Positions 25,046 to 34,089 of a stretch of DNA of 64,000 bases are shown one piece after another (the stretch's first letter is position 1; each line of letters opens with the position of its first letter). Position numbers and translations under genes: made by a program. A model generated the notes under the pieces. It was not told the DNA's origin. It worked only from the letters and a program-made list of their open reading frames with translations, and did no database searches. The DNA comes from JBFWUW01 sp050247075 (lineage in GTDB: Bacteria > Planctomycetota > Planctomycetia > Pirellulales > JBFWUW01): positions 1 through 64,000 of the forward strand of contig JBFWUW010000016.1 of assembly GCA_050247075.1 (NCBI GenBank). Direction: 5' to 3'.

Positions 25046-26632
25046 TTAGCCAGCCGCTACATCGCCTTGGGTCCATGCGCCGTCGATCAAACGCCAAGCC
25101 CGGCCGGTGGGGTTCTTGTCTTGCAAGATCAGCGGCAGGCGCGGCTGGCGGATGTTGTCGTAGCAGCTTAACATGGCAAACCGCCGCAGTGCCGCCGGAA
25201 TCCCCACCGCCGTAAAGCCGGGGTGGCCAGTCGCTGGGTAAGGGCCGCCGTGGTTCATGGCCGGGCTGACGGCAACGCCTGTCGGCATTTTGTCGTTTAA
25301 CAACCGGCCCACGCGCGGCCGCAGGTGCGGTACTAGCCGGTCATGCAAAGTATCGTCGGCACCGTCGGTGTCTGAGTAAATGCACCCTGTTAGGTTGCCT
25401 TCCAACTGGTCCAGCACCGCTGCCGCTTCGTCGGGCGTATCGGCCACGACCAACAACGACTCGTTGCCAAAGGCCTCGGTCTGTAGGCCATGCGAGTTGG
25501 CCAGAAACTGCTTCCCCGACACGCGCAGCAATGTATTGGCATAGCTATGCCCCGCTCCGCCACCGGGCTTGCCACCCGCCAGACACTCGGCCCCGGCGGC
25601 CTTTAGTTTGGCCACACTTTCCTCCAGCGACTTGGCGACGGCCTTGGAGAGCAGCGTCCCCACGGGGGCCTTGCTGAACCGCTCGGCAAGCTGTGCGACG
25701 AAGGTCTCGGTGTGAGGGCCGGCCAGCAACACCACCAAGCCAGGGTTGGTGCAGAACTGGCCCACGCCCATCAGGCAACTGGTGGTGAACTCCTCGGCGA
25801 TGTGCTGTCCGCGGGCGGACAGCGCGCCGGGGAGCAATAGCACCGGGTTGATGCTCGACAATTCCAGGTAGATCGGCTTGCCGGCGGCGTCAGCCGCGGC
25901 CTTCAGCTTCAGGCCCGCCCCGCGGCTGCCGGTGTAGGCCGTGGCCCCCAAGCGATGGTCGGCCACCAATCGCTCGCCATCGGCATGTTCGGTGCGATAG
26001 ATCAACTGCACCGCACCGGCAGGCAAGCCCGTCGCCTCCGCGGCGGCCTGTGCCTCGATCGCCAGCAGCCGAGTTGTGCCGGGATGCGAGCTATTGGCCT
26101 TGGCAATCACCGGGTTGCCGGCGGCAATGGCGGCGGCAAAATCTCCGCCCGCAATGCTATTAAAGGCAAACGGAAAGTTATTTGGGCCGAACACGGCGAC
26201 CGGTCCCAACGGTTCCAGGCAACTCCGAAGCCCCAGTTTGGTGTCGATCACTGCCTCTTGCCATGAGCCCTCGCGGCAGGCCGCGGCGGCTTGCCGCAAT
26301 TGGCCAGTTGTCCGCGGCAGCTCGACTTTCTCCAAGCGGGGAGAAGCCGGCAATGCTGTCTCTTGATTTGCCATCGCCACCAATTCAGCGGTGCGGGCTT
26401 CAATCCGCGTGGCGTAGTCCTCCAAAAAATTAGCGATGGTTTCCGCCGGTTGCGACCGCATGGCCATAGCCGCTTGGGCCGCGGCGGCCAAGGCCCGGTC
26501 GCAGTCAGACCAATTACTAACGGGGTACTCGGCCGGCAGGGCCTCGGCCGTTGCGGGGTTCTCTGCGCAAAAAGTACGCTGGAAGGAAGACTTTTGCCAT
26601 TGGCCGGCGATTAGGACTTGCTCGGTTGCCAT
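25046..26632 (-). CDS. Aldehyde dehydrogenase, ketoglutarate semialdehyde type
   Basis: A 528-residue NAD(P)-dependent aldehyde dehydrogenase. Start at ATG 26632 gives the family-typical MATEQVLIAGQWQKSSFQRT; the frame is open upstream, but without conserved sequence. FGPNNFPFAFNSIAGGDFAAAIAAGNPVI (148-176) carries the conserved Asn; the catalytic Glu is in LELSSINP (E257) and the catalytic Cys in GVGQFCTNPG (C294). This layout matches the 2,5-dioxovalerate/alpha-ketoglutarate semialdehyde dehydrogenase group that ends oxidative pentose and hexuronate pathways, which fits the polysaccharide context. The NAD versus NADP preference cannot be read here. Confidence 0.9.
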   Translation of the reverse strand: MATEQVLIAGQWQKSSFQRTFCAENPATAEALPAEYPVSNWSDCDRALAAAAQAAMAMRSQPAETIANFLEDYATRIEARTAELVAMANQETALPASPRLEKVELPRTTGQLRQAAAACREGSWQEAVIDTKLGLRSCLEPLGPVAVFGPNNFPFAFNSIAGGDFAAAIAAGNPVIAKANSSHPGTTRLLAIEAQAAAEATGLPAGAVQLIYRTEHADGERLVADHRLGATAYTGSRGAGLKLKAAADAAGKPIYLELSSINPVLLLPGALSARGQHIAEEFTTSCLMGVGQFCTNPGLVVLLAGPHTETFVAQLAERFSKAPVGTLLSKAVAKSLEESVAKLKAAGAECLAGGKPGGGAGHSYANTLLRVSGKQFLANSHGLQTEAFGNESLLVVADTPDEAAAVLDQLEGNLTGCIYSDTDGADDTLHDRLVPHLRPRVGRLLNDKMPTGVAVSPAMNHGGPYPATGHPGFTAVGIPAALRRFAMLSCYDNIRQPRLPLILQDKNPTGRAWRLIDGAWTQGDVAAG

Positions 26633-26768
26633 TTGCACGGTGCGGGTTGAGGAGGAGAAAGGGCGAATCGCCGCGGCAAGCGGGCGAGGAAGCCTCTTTC
26701 CTAACAGATACGGCCCGTGGTTCAAGGGCGTGCGGACGCATGGCCGCGAACGGCCAAGAGTTGGCCTG

Positions 26769-27005
26769 TTAATGTCCGGTGCCGCCCAGGCTTTCCTCGA
26801 TGTCGCGAGATTTGGAACTGTACCAGAAGGGCAAGTCGGCCTTGCCGCGCGGACGGAAGTCGCCAACTTCCGACTTTTTCTTGGGGGGCGGGGCATCATC
26901 GCCCTCCCGCCAGGCCGCGCATCCGCCGGCACCTAACGCGCAGCAGCCAAGCACGGCCGAAAGAACGGCCCGCCGAATACCAGCGGTGTCTCCGCGAGAA
27001 CGCAT
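26769..27005 (-). CDS. Small lipoprotein-like protein
   Basis: A 78-residue protein; ATG 27005 is one of two possible starts (the other is GTG/ATG at 27017). Leader VLSAVLGCCALGAGGC ends in a lipobox-like GAGGC. The remaining 45 residues are charged (DDAPPPKKKSEVG...SSKSRDIEESLGG). It is 136 bases upstream of the aldehyde dehydrogenase start, in the same direction. The function is unknown and translation is plausible but not certain. Confidence 0.5.
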   Translation of the reverse strand: MRSRGDTAGIRRAVLSAVLGCCALGAGGCAAWREGDDAPPPKKKSEVGDFRPRGKADLPFWYSSKSRDIEESLGGTGH

Positions 27006-27219
27006 GACCCTACCCAATCGTCAAGAAGTTTGGGGCGGGATTGTGTCAGAAGCAAGAACGCCGGTCCAGAGACGTTTGCCCGCCAAGTAGGGTGCACGCC
27101 AGCATTTGCTCTTTGTGGACAGTGGGCTGGAACGTAAATAGGAGGCATTGCGTTTCTTGTGATAAGCTACGACATCTGGGTGGGCGTGGAGAGGGGTGAT
27201 TCCTTTTGGGAGGTACGGC

Positions 27220-27770
27220 ATGGATGCCGCTTACGATTTGTTGGAACAAAAAAAGTTGCGACTATAGGAGCAGGTGGTGGAGATCGAAGTCCAGCAGCAG
27301 CGCCAGCATGGCTGCTCGACAAGGTTCCTCACTACAGCGAGATCGAAGAGGTTGGACAGAAGTTGGGGAGAGTTCTCAGTTGCCTTTCGCAGTCCCGCTT
27401 GTCCCATGAAGTCGCCGCTGGCGAAGGCGCTGCCGCCGCGTGCCCGACCTGCGGCAAGGCCTGTCCCGTCGAGGTCTCGGAGCGATCGGTGTCCGGGCTT
27501 GACGGCTCGTTCGCGGTCACGGACCCCCTGGTGGATTGCCCGGCGTGTCGCCGGGCTTTTTTCCCTCAGCTCAAGGCGCTCGGCTTCGACGGTCGCGAGT
27601 GGACGCCGCAATAGATCGCGGCCGCGATCCATGCGGTGGGCGAGACGCGATCGTTCGACCGCGCGGCGCAGACGTTCAAGCATGTTTTGGGGCACGGCCC
27701 CTCGGCCAAGACATTCGAGCGGTTGTCGCATCAGGTCGGCCGGAAGTTCACCGCCCGAAATAAGAGACTC
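27220..27770 (+). pseudogene. ISKra4-type transposase remnant
   Basis: A degraded transposase. It begins at ATG 27220 with a good GGGAGG site (MDAAYDLLEQKKLRL), hits TAG at 27265-27267, and after a frame change continues as VPHYSEIEEVGQKLGRVL and ACPTCGKACPVEVSERS, then CPACRRAFFPQLKALGFDGREWTP. A further in-frame TAG (27612-27614) interrupts, and the frame goes on as IAAAIHAVGETRSFDRAAQTFKH. The CPxC plus CPACRRxFFPQ pattern and the order of segments are those of the N-terminal half of ISKra4-family transposases; the catalytic half is missing. No inverted repeats bounding it were found by eye. Confidence 0.75.
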
Positions 27771-28155
27771 CCCTGTCCGTGGAATCGGCACCACATCAGC
27801 CAGCCTGAGCGAAGACGGCAGCTTGCAAGGCTATCTGCAACGCCGCCCGGCCACCAATTCACCCGCCGCCCACCACTGGCCCTAGCCGCATAAGCTGACG
27901 TGGACCCCTCCAAGTAGCTGAAACCGCATTCGGAAAGAATTCGCGAATCGCCGACCGTGGCGAGGGCGGGCCGAGCGCGAGGGAGGTTTCACGCCTAGCC
28001 ACCAAGCCGCCAGAAGGCGATGGTCCGGTACACCTCAAAACCTTGTACCCATTTTGGGCCGCTATTAGACTTGTGCCCAGACAAACACCCCCGCGCCGAA
28101 AGCCAAACAAAAGAACTGAACACCGAACACCGAACACCATCACTCGGAGCTTCCC
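27771..28155. other. Gap after transposase remnant; heptad array near the end
   Basis: About 385 bases without a convincing gene. The first part may contain further transposase debris. Three 7-bp repeats of the GAACACC type lie at 28117-28137, just before the PQQ-like gene. No clear promoter is seen. Confidence 0.4.
28117..28137. repeat. Three 7-bp repeats (TGAACAC/CGAACAC)
   Basis: Three consecutive heptads, one TGAACAC and two CGAACAC, end 18 bases before ATG 28156. The unit is the same as the array at 10450-10484 read on the opposite strand, with one base changed in two copies. Confidence 0.7.
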
Positions 28156-29463
28156 ATGCCACACCCGCCCCGCTTCTACACCTTCCTCTGCCTGGCCCTG
28201 GCCGTTTCTTGCCTCGCCCTGGGTGCGGATACCAAGGAGAAAAAGCGGCCTGCCGCGGCTTTGAAGGGAGAATGGCCCCAATGGCGCGGGCCGAACCGCG
28301 ACGGCATTTCTCCCGATAAGGGGCTGCTCAAGGAGTGGCCCGAGGATGGGCCGCCCTTGTCCTGGCAGGCCAAGGGCATGGGTACCGGTTGGTCCAGCGT
28401 GGCGGTGGTGGGTGATCGCGTCTACACCTTGGGCGATCGGGATGGCAAGGAGTTTGTGGTGGCGGTCAACACCCGCGATGGCGAGCTGGTGTGGCAGACC
28501 GCCATCGCCGGCAACCTGGGGGACGGCCCGCGATCGACGCCGACGATTGATGGCGGCTTGCTGTACGTGATTACGCCGCATGGAGAACTTGTCTGCCTGG
28601 CCACCAAGAATGGACAGGAAAAATGGCGGAAGCACCTGGAGCAGGATTTTGGCGGCAACATGATGTCGGGCTGGAAGTTTTGCGAGTCGCCACTGATCGA
28701 CGGCGACCGCGTGATCTGCACGCCCGGCGGCAAAAACGCGGCCCTGGTAGCACTCGATAAGAAGTCGGGCAAGCTGATCTGGCAAACCAAAATCCCCGAC
28801 CTTGGCAACCAAGGGGGAGACGGGGCCGGTTATTCGTCGGTGATGATTTCCAACGCCGCCGGCGTCAAGCAATACGTACAGCTTGTTGGCCGCGGCGTGA
28901 TTGGCGTACGGGCCAGCGACGGCCAGTTCCTGTGGAGCTACAACCGCGTGGCCAACGGAACGGCCAATATCCCCACGCCCATCGTCCAGGGCGATTATGT
29001 CTTTTGTTCGACCGGTTATGGCGCGGGTTCGGCCTTGTTGCATCTGCAAAAGGATGGCAAGGGGGTCAAGGCCGAGGAAGTCTATTTCTTGCAAGGCAAC
29101 GAACTGCAAAACCACCACGGCGGCATGGTGCTGATTGGCGACCACGTCTACATGGGCCACGGCCACAACCAGGGTTTTCCGGTCTGCGTGGAAATGAAGA
29201 GCGGCGAGATCGTCTGGAACCAGGGACGCGGGCCGGGCGAGCGCTCGGCCGCCGTGATCGCCGCGGATGGCCAGTTGTATTTTCGCTACGAGAACGGCGT
29301 GATGGCCCTGATCGAAGCCACCCCCACCGAATACAAGGAACATGGCACGTTTCAGATACCCGATTGCCACAGCCCAAGCTGGGCGCAGCCGGTCGTGGCG
29401 GGTGGCAAGCTGTACCTCCGCGAGCAAGACAATCTGTTCTGCTACGATCTCAAGGCAAAGTAA
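28156..29463 (+). CDS. Secreted PQQ-like beta-propeller protein
   Basis: A 435-residue exported protein with a signal peptide (about 1-24). It has the WPQWRGPNRDGISPDKGLL opening and the repeated blade motif W-Q-T...G-T/D-G typical of PQQ-dependent quinoprotein-like propellers: GDRVYTLGDRDGKEFVVAVNTRDGELVWQT, CLATKNGQEKWRKHLEQ, ALDKKSGKLIWQTKIP, VRASDGQFLWSYNR and CVEMKSGEIVWNQG. Planctomycetes have many such proteins; most are not proven to bind PQQ, and the metal-dehydrogenase residues are not evident here. Probable role: envelope scaffold or oxidoreductase-like. A heptad array lies directly upstream. Confidence 0.88.
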   Translation: MPHPPRFYTFLCLALAVSCLALGADTKEKKRPAAALKGEWPQWRGPNRDGISPDKGLLKEWPEDGPPLSWQAKGMGTGWSSVAVVGDRVYTLGDRDGKEFVVAVNTRDGELVWQTAIAGNLGDGPRSTPTIDGGLLYVITPHGELVCLATKNGQEKWRKHLEQDFGGNMMSGWKFCESPLIDGDRVICTPGGKNAALVALDKKSGKLIWQTKIPDLGNQGGDGAGYSSVMISNAAGVKQYVQLVGRGVIGVRASDGQFLWSYNRVANGTANIPTPIVQGDYVFCSTGYGAGSALLHLQKDGKGVKAEEVYFLQGNELQNHHGGMVLIGDHVYMGHGHNQGFPVCVEMKSGEIVWNQGRGPGERSAAVIAADGQLYFRYENGVMALIEATPTEYKEHGTFQIPDCHSPSWAQPVVAGGKLYLREQDNLFCYDLKAK

Positions 29464-29511
29464 GAGGAGCGACCAACAAATCCGTTTCCCTTGGGGCCTC
29501 CTACAATTTGA

Positions 29512-29561
29512 AGGCTGAAGGAAACGCCATTCAGCCTTTCGCCCTCGGCCTATCCCCTTTC
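29512..29561. repeat. 7-bp repeats, GCCTTTC type, with hairpin
   Basis: Two GAAGGNN units (29512-29525) face four GCCTTTC-like units (29534-29561), so a stem of about 9 bp can form (TGAAGGCTGAA with TTCAGCCTTT). It lies between the PQQ-like gene and the GYF_2 gene and may also act as the terminator of the former. The same GCCTTTC heptads occur at 54787-54814 and 56249-56269. Confidence 0.5.
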
Positions 29562-29574
29562 CCCCAACCCTGTC

Positions 29575-30063
29575 ATGCCATTCGATCAAGTCACACTCAT
29601 CATGCCGGGCGGCCAACGGCACGGGCCCGTCGATTGGCCGACCGTGCGGCAGTGGGCCACGGAAGGCCGGATCAGCCCGAACATGGTTTTGGTCGATGAG
29701 GCAACCGGTGAACAGCGGGCCGCAGCCACTTTTGGCGACCTGACGCTGACCGCCCCCTCTCCGGACGATGGTGCCGCTTCGACCATCATCCCCTTTAAGA
29801 ACCCGCCGGCCTTGTTGGGCTACTACCTAGGCATATTTTCGTTGATCTCTTGCATTCCCTTTTTGGGAATCATTGGTGTTGGCATGGGTATCGCCGCTTT
29901 TATCTTGGGCCTGAAGGGGCTGAAGCGCGTGAAAGAAAACCCGGCTTGCAAAGGGACCGCCCACGCCTGGATCGCCATCATCTGCGGCGGGCTATTTGGA
30001 GTTGTGGGCCTGCTGATCAATGGCGGGCTATTCATTGCCGCCATCACCGGTAATTTGAAATAG
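29575..30063 (+). CDS. GYF_2 / DUF4190 membrane protein
   Basis: A 162-residue protein. The N-terminal 50 residues are a GYF_2-like domain (LIMPGGQRHGPVDWPTVRQWATEGRISPNMVLVDEATGEQ), a small domain seen in bacterial membrane proteins that probably binds a partner. The rest is a DUF4190-type pair of helices (LGYYLGIFSLISCIPFLGIIGVGMGIAAFILGLKGLKR and AIICGGLFGVVGLLINGGLFIAAI). The GYF_2 part faces the cytoplasm. The function is not established. It is followed on the opposite strand by a gene whose stop is only four bases away. Confidence 0.82.
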   Translation: MPFDQVTLIMPGGQRHGPVDWPTVRQWATEGRISPNMVLVDEATGEQRAAATFGDLTLTAPSPDDGAASTIIPFKNPPALLGYYLGIFSLISCIPFLGIIGVGMGIAAFILGLKGLKRVKENPACKGTAHAWIAIICGGLFGVVGLLINGGLFIAAITGNLK

Positions 30064-30066
30064 GCA

Positions 30067-30387
30067 TCAGCCCGTCAGGTCCAACGTCGTCCCGGTTTGC
30101 CCGGTAGGGTCTTTGGGCAAGGGCGCGGATGGATCCGCATCGGACGCCGCTTCGTTCCCATCGGCCGACTTTTGGCGCGTGTTTTGTTGCTGATAGGGCA
30201 GGCGGCCGTCGGCGTCGCGTTCGTGCGTGGAGGCTTCGCCGTTGACCTGCTCGGCACCGGCAGCCAGTTGGGACACGCGCTGCTGCGAGCCGATTTCTTG
30301 CGCCGCCCGATCGGGGTCGCCGCGGCCTTGCGCCGCCTGCACGCCCGCCACGATGTGGCCGATGCCGCTGGTGGGGATCAAGCTCAT
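30067..30387 (-). CDS. Small hydrophilic protein, unknown
   Basis: A 106-residue soluble protein rich in Gln, Asp and Gly, with no leader. It has a central ERDADGRLPY motif seen in several planctomycete small proteins, but the family is not named. Its start lies 36 bases after the end of the AsmA-like gene on the same strand, and the two are probably co-transcribed. The function is unknown. Confidence 0.6.
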   Translation of the reverse strand: MSLIPTSGIGHIVAGVQAAQGRGDPDRAAQEIGSQQRVSQLAAGAEQVNGEASTHERDADGRLPYQQQNTRQKSADGNEAASDADPSAPLPKDPTGQTGTTLDLTG

Positions 30388-30423
30388 TTCATTGCTCCAC
30401 GATGCACACTGACGGAATCATGT

Positions 30424-33400
30424 TCACTGTCGGATTCTGGTGGCTGGCGGTTGCAAGTCGACTTGCAGTTGTTGCAACGCCTGGTTGAGCGCCGGGAACG
30501 GCTCGAAACGCGATTCTGGCTGCGACAACGTTCCGCCAACGTGGATCTGCATAGTCTGCCGGCTAACACCGCCAATGATGTCCCGCAACACCGGCAATTT
30601 GAATTCTCCCTTGCCGACCACCGTGTGAAACGATGCCCTAATATCCTTGTCGAAATTCATTTCGCCCGCCCCCAGCAGGCTGACGGCGTCGCCGTTAAAG
30701 TCCAGCCGGTCGAAGTAGATGTGTTCACCCTCGATGCGGTACTCGATGTCGCTCTTGGTAAAGGCGGTCAGGTTTGGCTCGCGGACGCTCAGCAGCTTGA
30801 GCAGCGAAACCATCACCGGCAGTTCGTAGATGTCGGCATCGCGCATTTGCAGCGAGCCGCGGCCGCGCAGATTGTAAAGTTCCTTGCCACTGCCGCGGAG
30901 GTCGATTTCGCCCGACACTCGGCCGCTCAGCCGATGGCCCGTGGTGCCGCTCTCGCGAGCCCACGTTGCCAGGTCTCCATCGGAAAAGGCCGCCTGCACG
31001 GAAAAGCGGCTGCCGTCTCCCAAGGTGGACCAGCCATCGGCGGCGACCTGGCCGCCGTACAAATTGGCCGTGATGTGCCGCTCCGGCTTGCCCGGTTCGG
31101 TCTGTTCCGACCAGCGCCCCAGCAGCACGCGCTTATCGTCCACCCAGAACGGGCCGGCCACATCGGTGAACTGCCAGTCCTTGTACATTACCGAATCCAA
31201 TTGCAGTTCGCCGCGCATCTGCAATTGCTGGCCGTCAAAGCCCCCCACCAACTTTACGCCCCCTTGGATATTGTCCAGCCGCAGCCCCAGTTGCACGCTG
31301 CCTTGGTTGGTTTCCAACGACAGATTCCAACGGGTGGCCAGCGGGGTGCCGGGTTTGCCGCGGGTGAACTCCACGTCACCCGCCAGGTTGAGCGGCCCGC
31401 TAAAGCTCATGGCCATGACGGCCCGCCGCAGTTTCTCGGGCATGGCGTGCAGCAGTTCGCGGTCGGGCCGCAGCCGGTCGATGGCCAGTTCGCGCAAGCT
31501 CAACCGCCAGCCTCCTTGAGGGTCAATGGCGCATTCTCCCTCGGTGGCAAAGTTTACGCGGCCATGCTCCGCCCGCACGCGACTCAACCGCACGCTGCCA
31601 TCTTGGTACACCAGTTGGCCGCGGAGCTTCTCCAACCGATAGGGAAAGCACAGCGGTTCGATCGAAGCGGTGGCGGGTTGCGGCTCGATCTTGGTCCAGA
31701 CAATCAGCCTTTGCGTATCGGGAGTGTATTGAACGCGGCTTTCGATATCGATCATGCCGCGAGGGCGGATCTCGTCCCACACCCGTTGCGTGCTGGCGTT
31801 GAGAGCGCCGCGCAGTTCGTCCTCGATGGCGATGCAGATGCCGATGACTTTCATCTGGAATTCGCCGCCGTTTTCGGGCGATTCAATACTCCCCTCGGCC
31901 ACGATGCGGCCGGCATCGTTGGAGCCTTCCAGTCGGGCAAAGGTCCAGCGCCCGTCGTCAACTTCCATCCGTCCGACGATATCCTCGATCGGGTAGGCGA
32001 ACTTCTCGTACCGCAGGGTACAGCCGTTGAAGTCGATGGCGGCATGCTTGTGGACCGGTTGATCCGGTCCTGGATTGCGCCATACGCGGCCGGCAATGTC
32101 GAACGTGCCGCTCGGGTGCAGCGACCGCACCACACGCCGCGGCGATTCGTTCAACGCCTCGAACAGTTTTTCATCGAACGGCAGGCGATGCGCCTCGACA
32201 TCGATCCAGCCGGTAAAGTCTGGCCCAGGCCGAAACAGCTCGCCACTGATTCGCACCGCCTCACCGCCGCCGCCGTCGAGCAAATCGACCCGTAACCGCT
32301 CTTCTTTAAGTTCCAGCGTCCCCCACATCCGCTCCAGGCGGTAGGGAAACTTATCGTAGGCAAAGCTCACACCGCGGCAGCGGACATACAGATCGGGCTT
32401 CCACCGCGCCCCCTGCCGCACCAGGTGCAGATTGCCGTCGATCTCGCCCGAAGGAGAAAACATGGGCCACTTGTCGCGCCATTGCGGCGGCAAAAACTCC
32501 ACCGATTGCCGGTCGATCATCAGCCGTTTGCATTCGGCGTGCAGGTCCAAGGTGGCCTGGGGACCATAGCCGGTTTGGCTGCAATTCAGCTTGACCACCG
32601 TCTGGCCGTTGTGGGCTGACAGTTCCATAACGTTGAACCCGGCTTGCGTGCAGCGAAACAAGCCTTTCAGATCGACCAGCGGATAGGGGAGCCGCGCGTC
32701 GTCGATGCGGCCGCGGGCGATCTGGCCCTTCAGATCGAATTTGAGCGGCGGTTGCTGGGCCTCGTCGTGCCCCACCTGGAACGAAAAATTGACCAGGCCT
32801 CGCAACGATGAAATGGGCGAAAGGCGGCTGTCGAGCGGGGCGGGAAGAGATTGAATCAGTTCGGGCGAAAGCCGCATGTCGTGGACATCGCCCGCCAAGG
32901 CCCAACGGCTGGATGCCAGGTCGGCATGGCCCAAGAATTCCACGCGGCGATGGTGGTCTCCCAGGAACGAACCGCGCAGCCGGCGCGGCTCCTTGCCCCA
33001 GGCCGCGCCGGTGGCGTCCTTGATCGTTTCGATCGCCAGATTCACATCGCGCAGCACTAGCGGCCGCGGTTCCTCGCTGCTGGAGGCGTCGGCCAGGCCG
33101 AAAATCTCCACGCTCCCCCCTTCAATAGCGCCATCGATGGGCGTTTCACTGAACTTGGGAGGAGGCCAAAGTTTGGCGGCGTTCCAACTGCCGTCGGGCC
33201 GCAGCACCGCCCGAATCCGCGGGTGCCGCATGACAAACCGATCGACCTGTGGCATGCCGCTGGCCAGTTCGGACAGGCTGGTCTGGCAATAGATGAAAAA
33301 CTCATCGACCTCAATCAGCAGTTCGTAACCACCGTTGGCCAGCGGTTCCTCGACAGTCAGCCCGCGTACCTGAATGCCCTCCCCTTCGACAAGCTGGGCG

Positions 33401-33618
33401 AATTTCACGCGGACGCGCAGCCCGGCGTAATGGTCGGCGAATTTTTGCTCGATGCGGACGCGGATTTCGCTGTCCAGCCGGCTCCACAAATAGGGCACGC
33501 CCGCCCCCGCCGCCAAGACGACGAGGAGCAGCCCCCATTTCAAGGTTTTGCCAAGCGGACGCACGATCAGGGAGACTCCCCAAAACAATCTGGGCGATGA
33601 AGACGAACAACCCGACAT
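30424..33618 (-). CDS. Large AsmA-like envelope protein
   Basis: About 1064 residues from ATG 33618; ATGs further upstream (33660 and 33741) are possible and none has a clear Shine-Dalgarno site. An N-terminal transmembrane anchor (LKWGLLLVVLAAGAGVPYLW) is followed by a very long beta-rich region of repeated short strands, and the C-terminus (IYFDRLDFNGDAVSLLGAGEMNFDKDI and IIGGVSRQTMQIHVGGTLSQP) matches the AsmA/TamB/YhdP-type C-terminal domain. Such proteins form periplasmic bridge-like beta-grooves for lipid transport between membranes. This is a plausible role here, inferred from family. It is preceded by a divergent MFS gene. Confidence 0.78.
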   Translation of the reverse strand: MSGCSSSSPRLFWGVSLIVRPLGKTLKWGLLLVVLAAGAGVPYLWSRLDSEIRVRIEQKFADHYAGLRVRVKFAQLVEGEGIQVRGLTVEEPLANGGYELLIEVDEFFIYCQTSLSELASGMPQVDRFVMRHPRIRAVLRPDGSWNAAKLWPPPKFSETPIDGAIEGGSVEIFGLADASSSEEPRPLVLRDVNLAIETIKDATGAAWGKEPRRLRGSFLGDHHRRVEFLGHADLASSRWALAGDVHDMRLSPELIQSLPAPLDSRLSPISSLRGLVNFSFQVGHDEAQQPPLKFDLKGQIARGRIDDARLPYPLVDLKGLFRCTQAGFNVMELSAHNGQTVVKLNCSQTGYGPQATLDLHAECKRLMIDRQSVEFLPPQWRDKWPMFSPSGEIDGNLHLVRQGARWKPDLYVRCRGVSFAYDKFPYRLERMWGTLELKEERLRVDLLDGGGGEAVRISGELFRPGPDFTGWIDVEAHRLPFDEKLFEALNESPRRVVRSLHPSGTFDIAGRVWRNPGPDQPVHKHAAIDFNGCTLRYEKFAYPIEDIVGRMEVDDGRWTFARLEGSNDAGRIVAEGSIESPENGGEFQMKVIGICIAIEDELRGALNASTQRVWDEIRPRGMIDIESRVQYTPDTQRLIVWTKIEPQPATASIEPLCFPYRLEKLRGQLVYQDGSVRLSRVRAEHGRVNFATEGECAIDPQGGWRLSLRELAIDRLRPDRELLHAMPEKLRRAVMAMSFSGPLNLAGDVEFTRGKPGTPLATRWNLSLETNQGSVQLGLRLDNIQGGVKLVGGFDGQQLQMRGELQLDSVMYKDWQFTDVAGPFWVDDKRVLLGRWSEQTEPGKPERHITANLYGGQVAADGWSTLGDGSRFSVQAAFSDGDLATWARESGTTGHRLSGRVSGEIDLRGSGKELYNLRGRGSLQMRDADIYELPVMVSLLKLLSVREPNLTAFTKSDIEYRIEGEHIYFDRLDFNGDAVSLLGAGEMNFDKDIRASFHTVVGKGEFKLPVLRDIIGGVSRQTMQIHVGGTLSQPESRFEPFPALNQALQQLQVDLQPPATRIRQ

Positions 33619-34089
33619 GCCGCGACGAAAAGCCCCGGCAGGGACACGAAAATCAAGCATTGCCGCTCGACCGAAGGCCAAAATTTCGCCCCGCCGAGAC
33701 TGGCGCAACCTATAAAATCGTCGGATGTTACGGATCATCACCCGTGCGGGTCAAGGTAAACCGGCCAGAACGTGAATCTGGCGGCATGCACCGCGCCATT
33801 TTCACTGTGTACCCGCACGCGAGCCTGTATCGCTGGCTGGATGGATAGGCAAAATGGCTTGTCTGTGCCACCTATTCCGAACGGGGCAATGGCCGTCAGA
33901 AATCTCTTGCGCACAAAGGTTTACTTGCGATTGGCGGCATGTATACTCGACGGACCTTGCGGTGCTAGCATTCAGCCGTCCCGCCGGAAAAAACTCTTGG
34001 CCGCGCGCATGTAGTGAGCGCACGCCCATGTTTGCCTTGGTTTTCACCCATTCATACAGACAGCATAGAAGGCGGAGATAGCCCTACCC
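33619..34089. other. Divergent intergenic region
   Basis: The gap between the AsmA-like gene and the MFS gene. Short open frames in it have no recognisable features. A promoter candidate for the MFS gene lies at 33920-33947. No further structure was noticed. Confidence 0.5.
33920..33947 (+). promoter_or_regulatory. Promoter candidate for the MFS transporter gene
   Basis: TTTACT (33920-33925), 16-base spacer, TATACT (33942-33947): four of six and five of six matches to the sigma70 boxes. The transcript would start near 33955 and have a leader of about 135 bases before ATG 34090. Confidence 0.45.

Noticed and set aside
27859..29622. Antisense open frame of 587 codons opposite the PQQ-like gene
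   Set aside because: The plus strand has repeated propeller-blade motifs and a signal peptide; the antisense frame has none.
30097..32295. Plus-strand open frame of 732 codons opposite the AsmA-like gene
   Set aside because: The minus strand encodes a coherent beta-rich protein ending in an AsmA-type domain; the plus frame has no domain signal.
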